From the NCBI GenBank assembly GCA_963703325.1, contig OY969805.1:806001-870000 (forward strand): a DNA stretch of 64,000 nucleotides. Reading direction: 5' to 3'. Positions 62,650-64,000 of the stretch are shown here, in pieces. Position 1 is the stretch's first letter, and each line of letters opens with the position of its first letter. A model generated the notes under the pieces. It did not search any database and was not told the origin of the DNA. It saw only the letters and a program-made list of their open reading frames with translations. The stretch is from Aquilonibacter sp963703325. Lineage in GTDB: Bacteria; Vulcanimicrobiota; Vulcanimicrobiia; Vulcanimicrobiales; Vulcanimicrobiaceae. The position numbers were made by a program, and so were the translations under genes.

Positions 62650-63487
62650 GCCAAGCCGGCTCCTCGTCGAGCCGATCGTGCGCGCCGCGCTGCTCGAAGA
62701 TCTCGCGCACGGCGGTGACTTGACGACCGACGCGATCGTTCCGCCGGATTTACGAACGACGGCACGCATCGTGTCGCGCGCCGATGGCGTGATCGCCGGG
62801 CTCGATCCTGCGCTGCTCGCGTTCGACCTTCTCGATCCCGGGGCGGTGCAGGTGCGCACGTCGATTGAAGACGGCGACGCCGTCACGAACGGCGGACTCG
62901 TAGCGCAGCTCGAGGGTCCGGCCGGCGTCCTCCTCACCGGCGAACGTACGATGCTCAACCTGCTCTGCCGTCTGAGCGGGATTGCAACGGCCACACGCGC
63001 GATGGTTGCGGCGGTTGCCGGCACGCGCGCGCAGGTGGTCGACACCCGCAAGACGACACCGGGTCTGCGTATCTTAGAGAAATATGCCGTACGGTGCGGC
63101 GGGGGCGGCAATCATCGGTTCGGCCTCGACGACGCGGTGCTGATCAAAGACAATCATCTTGCGCTCGCTGGTTCCGTGCACGAAGCGGTTGCGCGCGTCC
63201 GCGCTCACGTCGGACACATGGTCAAAATCGAAGTCGAAGTCGATTCGCTCGAACAGTTGCGCGACGCGCTACGCGAGCCGATCGACGCCGTGCTGCTCGA
63301 CAACATGAAGCCGGCGATGCTGGAAGAAGCGGTGCGCATCGCCGGTGGTTCGGTGATCACCGAGGCAAGCGGCGGCGTTCGTCCGGAAACAATTGCCGCA
63401 ATCGCCGCGACCGGTGTCGATCTGATCTCGGTCGGATGGCTTACGCATAGCGCACCCGCCCTGGACCTCGGGTTAGATATCGCCTAG
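62612..63487 (+). CDS. nadC: Nicotinate-nucleotide diphosphorylase (carboxylating)
   Basis: NadC converts quinolinate and PRPP to nicotinate mononucleotide. The product is 291 residues from TTG 62612; TTG 62636 is an alternative. Motifs: AALLEDLAHGGDLTTDAI, VVDTRKTTPGLRILEKYAV, CGGGGNHRFGLDDAVLIKDNH, LLDNMKP, and EASGGVRPETI. The reading frame overlaps the end of nadB. The palindromic element begins one base after the stop codon. Confidence 0.95.
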   Translation: MPNALSRVLSAHKPSRLLVEPIVRAALLEDLAHGGDLTTDAIVPPDLRTTARIVSRADGVIAGLDPALLAFDLLDPGAVQVRTSIEDGDAVTNGGLVAQLEGPAGVLLTGERTMLNLLCRLSGIATATRAMVAAVAGTRAQVVDTRKTTPGLRILEKYAVRCGGGGNHRFGLDDAVLIKDNHLALAGSVHEAVARVRAHVGHMVKIEVEVDSLEQLRDALREPIDAVLLDNMKPAMLEEAVRIAGGSVITEASGGVRPETIAAIAATGVDLISVGWLTHSAPALDLGLDIA

Positions 63488-63540
63488 CCGCACGATGCGG
63501 CTGAAGGTTCGGAGCACACGATGTGCGACCGGCCGAACTG
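63488..63540 (+). repeat. Structured palindromic element after nadC, copy 2
   Basis: The hairpin CCGCA-CGA-TGCGG (63488-63500) is followed by a stem GGTTCGG / CCGAACT (63506-63512 with 63533-63539) enclosing GCACA-CGA-TGTGC. The second inner hairpin of copy 1 is reduced to CCGG. It fills the spacer to the convergent gene and may also terminate the nad transcript. Confidence 0.75.
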
Positions 63541-63541
63541 T

Positions 63542-63979
63542 CTAGGGGTGACTCATGCCCGGTGCGCCGTGCATGTGGCCGCGCATCATCATGCCGCCAT
63601 GTCCGCCGGCCATGCCGAGCAACACCTCTCCGGCATCGGGCGTGTGCGGCTTGCGCGGCCCGTGGCTACGATGCGGCCACGGTGAGCCGCTGGGCTTCGG
63701 CCACGGATGATTGGCCATCATCTGCTGCCGCATTGCCTTCATCTGCGTGGAGAATTGCTTCGCGGCGTTGAGAATCGCGGTCTTCTCGCTTGCCGAAAGC
63801 GCGGCATCGAGTTGTTTGGCCGCGGCGCGCGGATCCGGGCTTGCAGCGATCGCAAGACCGCCGACGACCTGCGCGTAGAGTTGCTTGTGTGCGGGGGTTA
63901 GGGCGCCGAGCACCTGCGCGCGAAACTGCTCGTGCAGCTTCATCATCTGCTGCATGTTTGCGTGCATCTGCTGGCGCAT
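63542..63979 (-). CDS. Met/His-rich protein, LTXXQ/Spy-like, possibly cut by the window edge
   Basis: At least 145 residues are visible. The helical region TPAHKQLYAQVVGGLAIAA and LSASEKTAILNAAKQFSTQMKAMRQQM recalls LTXXQ/CpxP/Spy-type periplasmic proteins. The C-terminal part is rich in Gly, Met and His (MAGGHGGMMMRGHMHG), suggesting metal or copper binding. No signal peptide is seen within the window, so the true start may lie beyond 64000; ATG 63979 is only the first visible. Confidence 0.6.
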   Translation of the reverse strand: MRQQMHANMQQMMKLHEQFRAQVLGALTPAHKQLYAQVVGGLAIAASPDPRAAAKQLDAALSASEKTAILNAAKQFSTQMKAMRQQMMANHPWPKPSGSPWPHRSHGPRKPHTPDAGEVLLGMAGGHGGMMMRGHMHGAPGMSHP

Positions 63980-64000
63980 CGCCGGATTTGGCGTGCCCGG

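Noticed and set aside
61393..63111. A 572-codon minus-strand open frame across nadB and nadC
   Set aside because: Antisense shadow; nadB and nadC have clear family motifs along the full length.

Overview
This 64 kb window is a GC-rich bacterial chromosome segment with about 60 protein-coding genes and very short spacers. I found no rRNA, tRNA, CRISPR array, insertion sequence or phage gene. The mix of genes (natural-competence genes comEA and comEC, SelA, large AAA-type LuxR regulators, a class I alpha-mannosidase, an S10 peptidase pair and many exported proteins of unknown family) would suit a poorly cultured GC-rich lineage such as Candidatus Eremiobacterota (WPS-2). That placement is inference only and needs marker-gene phylogeny. 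Shine-Dalgarno motifs occur before many genes, and four-base ATGA/GTGA overlaps are common.

Left part (1-11 kb): selA-trxA and gyrA on the minus strand. A plus-strand housekeeping operon follows: tsaE-tsaB-rimI-hypothetical-yqeK-rsfS-small membrane protein, then a TPM-domain protein and a DDAH-like amidinotransferase-fold enzyme. 11.6-31 kb: exported proteins, a BNR/sortilin-like beta-propeller, two tandem S10 peptidases, an acyl-CoA synthetase/PadR/zinc-ribbon operon, comEA, leuS, an FAD monooxygenase, a sugar epimerase, comEC, a frameshifted exported-protein gene and a PilZ protein. 31-36 kb: a complete branched-chain-amino-acid-type ABC importer (SBP, two permeases, two ATPases) ending in a carboxymuconolactone-decarboxylase-like gene. 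36-49 kb: infA, a PQQ-type propeller, mgsA, mop, a true formylglycine-generating enzyme, a repeat-rich exported protein, panE, a GH47 alpha-mannosidase, proline dehydrogenase plus a DapA-family aldolase, and an OPT transporter.

The most interesting region is 49.3-60.1 kb. A minus-strand gene train runs mscS, a PDZ/multi-TM/GAF-like membrane protein, a fused TfuA-YcaO protein, a SAM methyltransferase, and a 95-residue protein that looks like a RiPP precursor (helical leader, short C-terminal tail containing Ala-Pro-Arg). It converges on three regulator-type genes: an AAA ATPase lacking its HTH, a PAS-like orphan, and a full-length AAA-LuxR regulator. TfuA-partnered YcaO enzymes are known to install thioamides, so I propose a thioamidated-peptide pathway. 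The window ends with nadA-nadB-nadC and a LTXXQ-like protein.

Other unusual signals: a structured palindromic element present both inside nadB and just after nadC, with compensatory changes in its stems; two translation-related genes (infA, rsfS) whose best ribosome-binding site points at an ATC codon; intrinsic-terminator hairpins sitting almost against start codons (gyrA, the DDAH-like gene, panE); and a shared C-terminal domain in two otherwise unrelated exported proteins.
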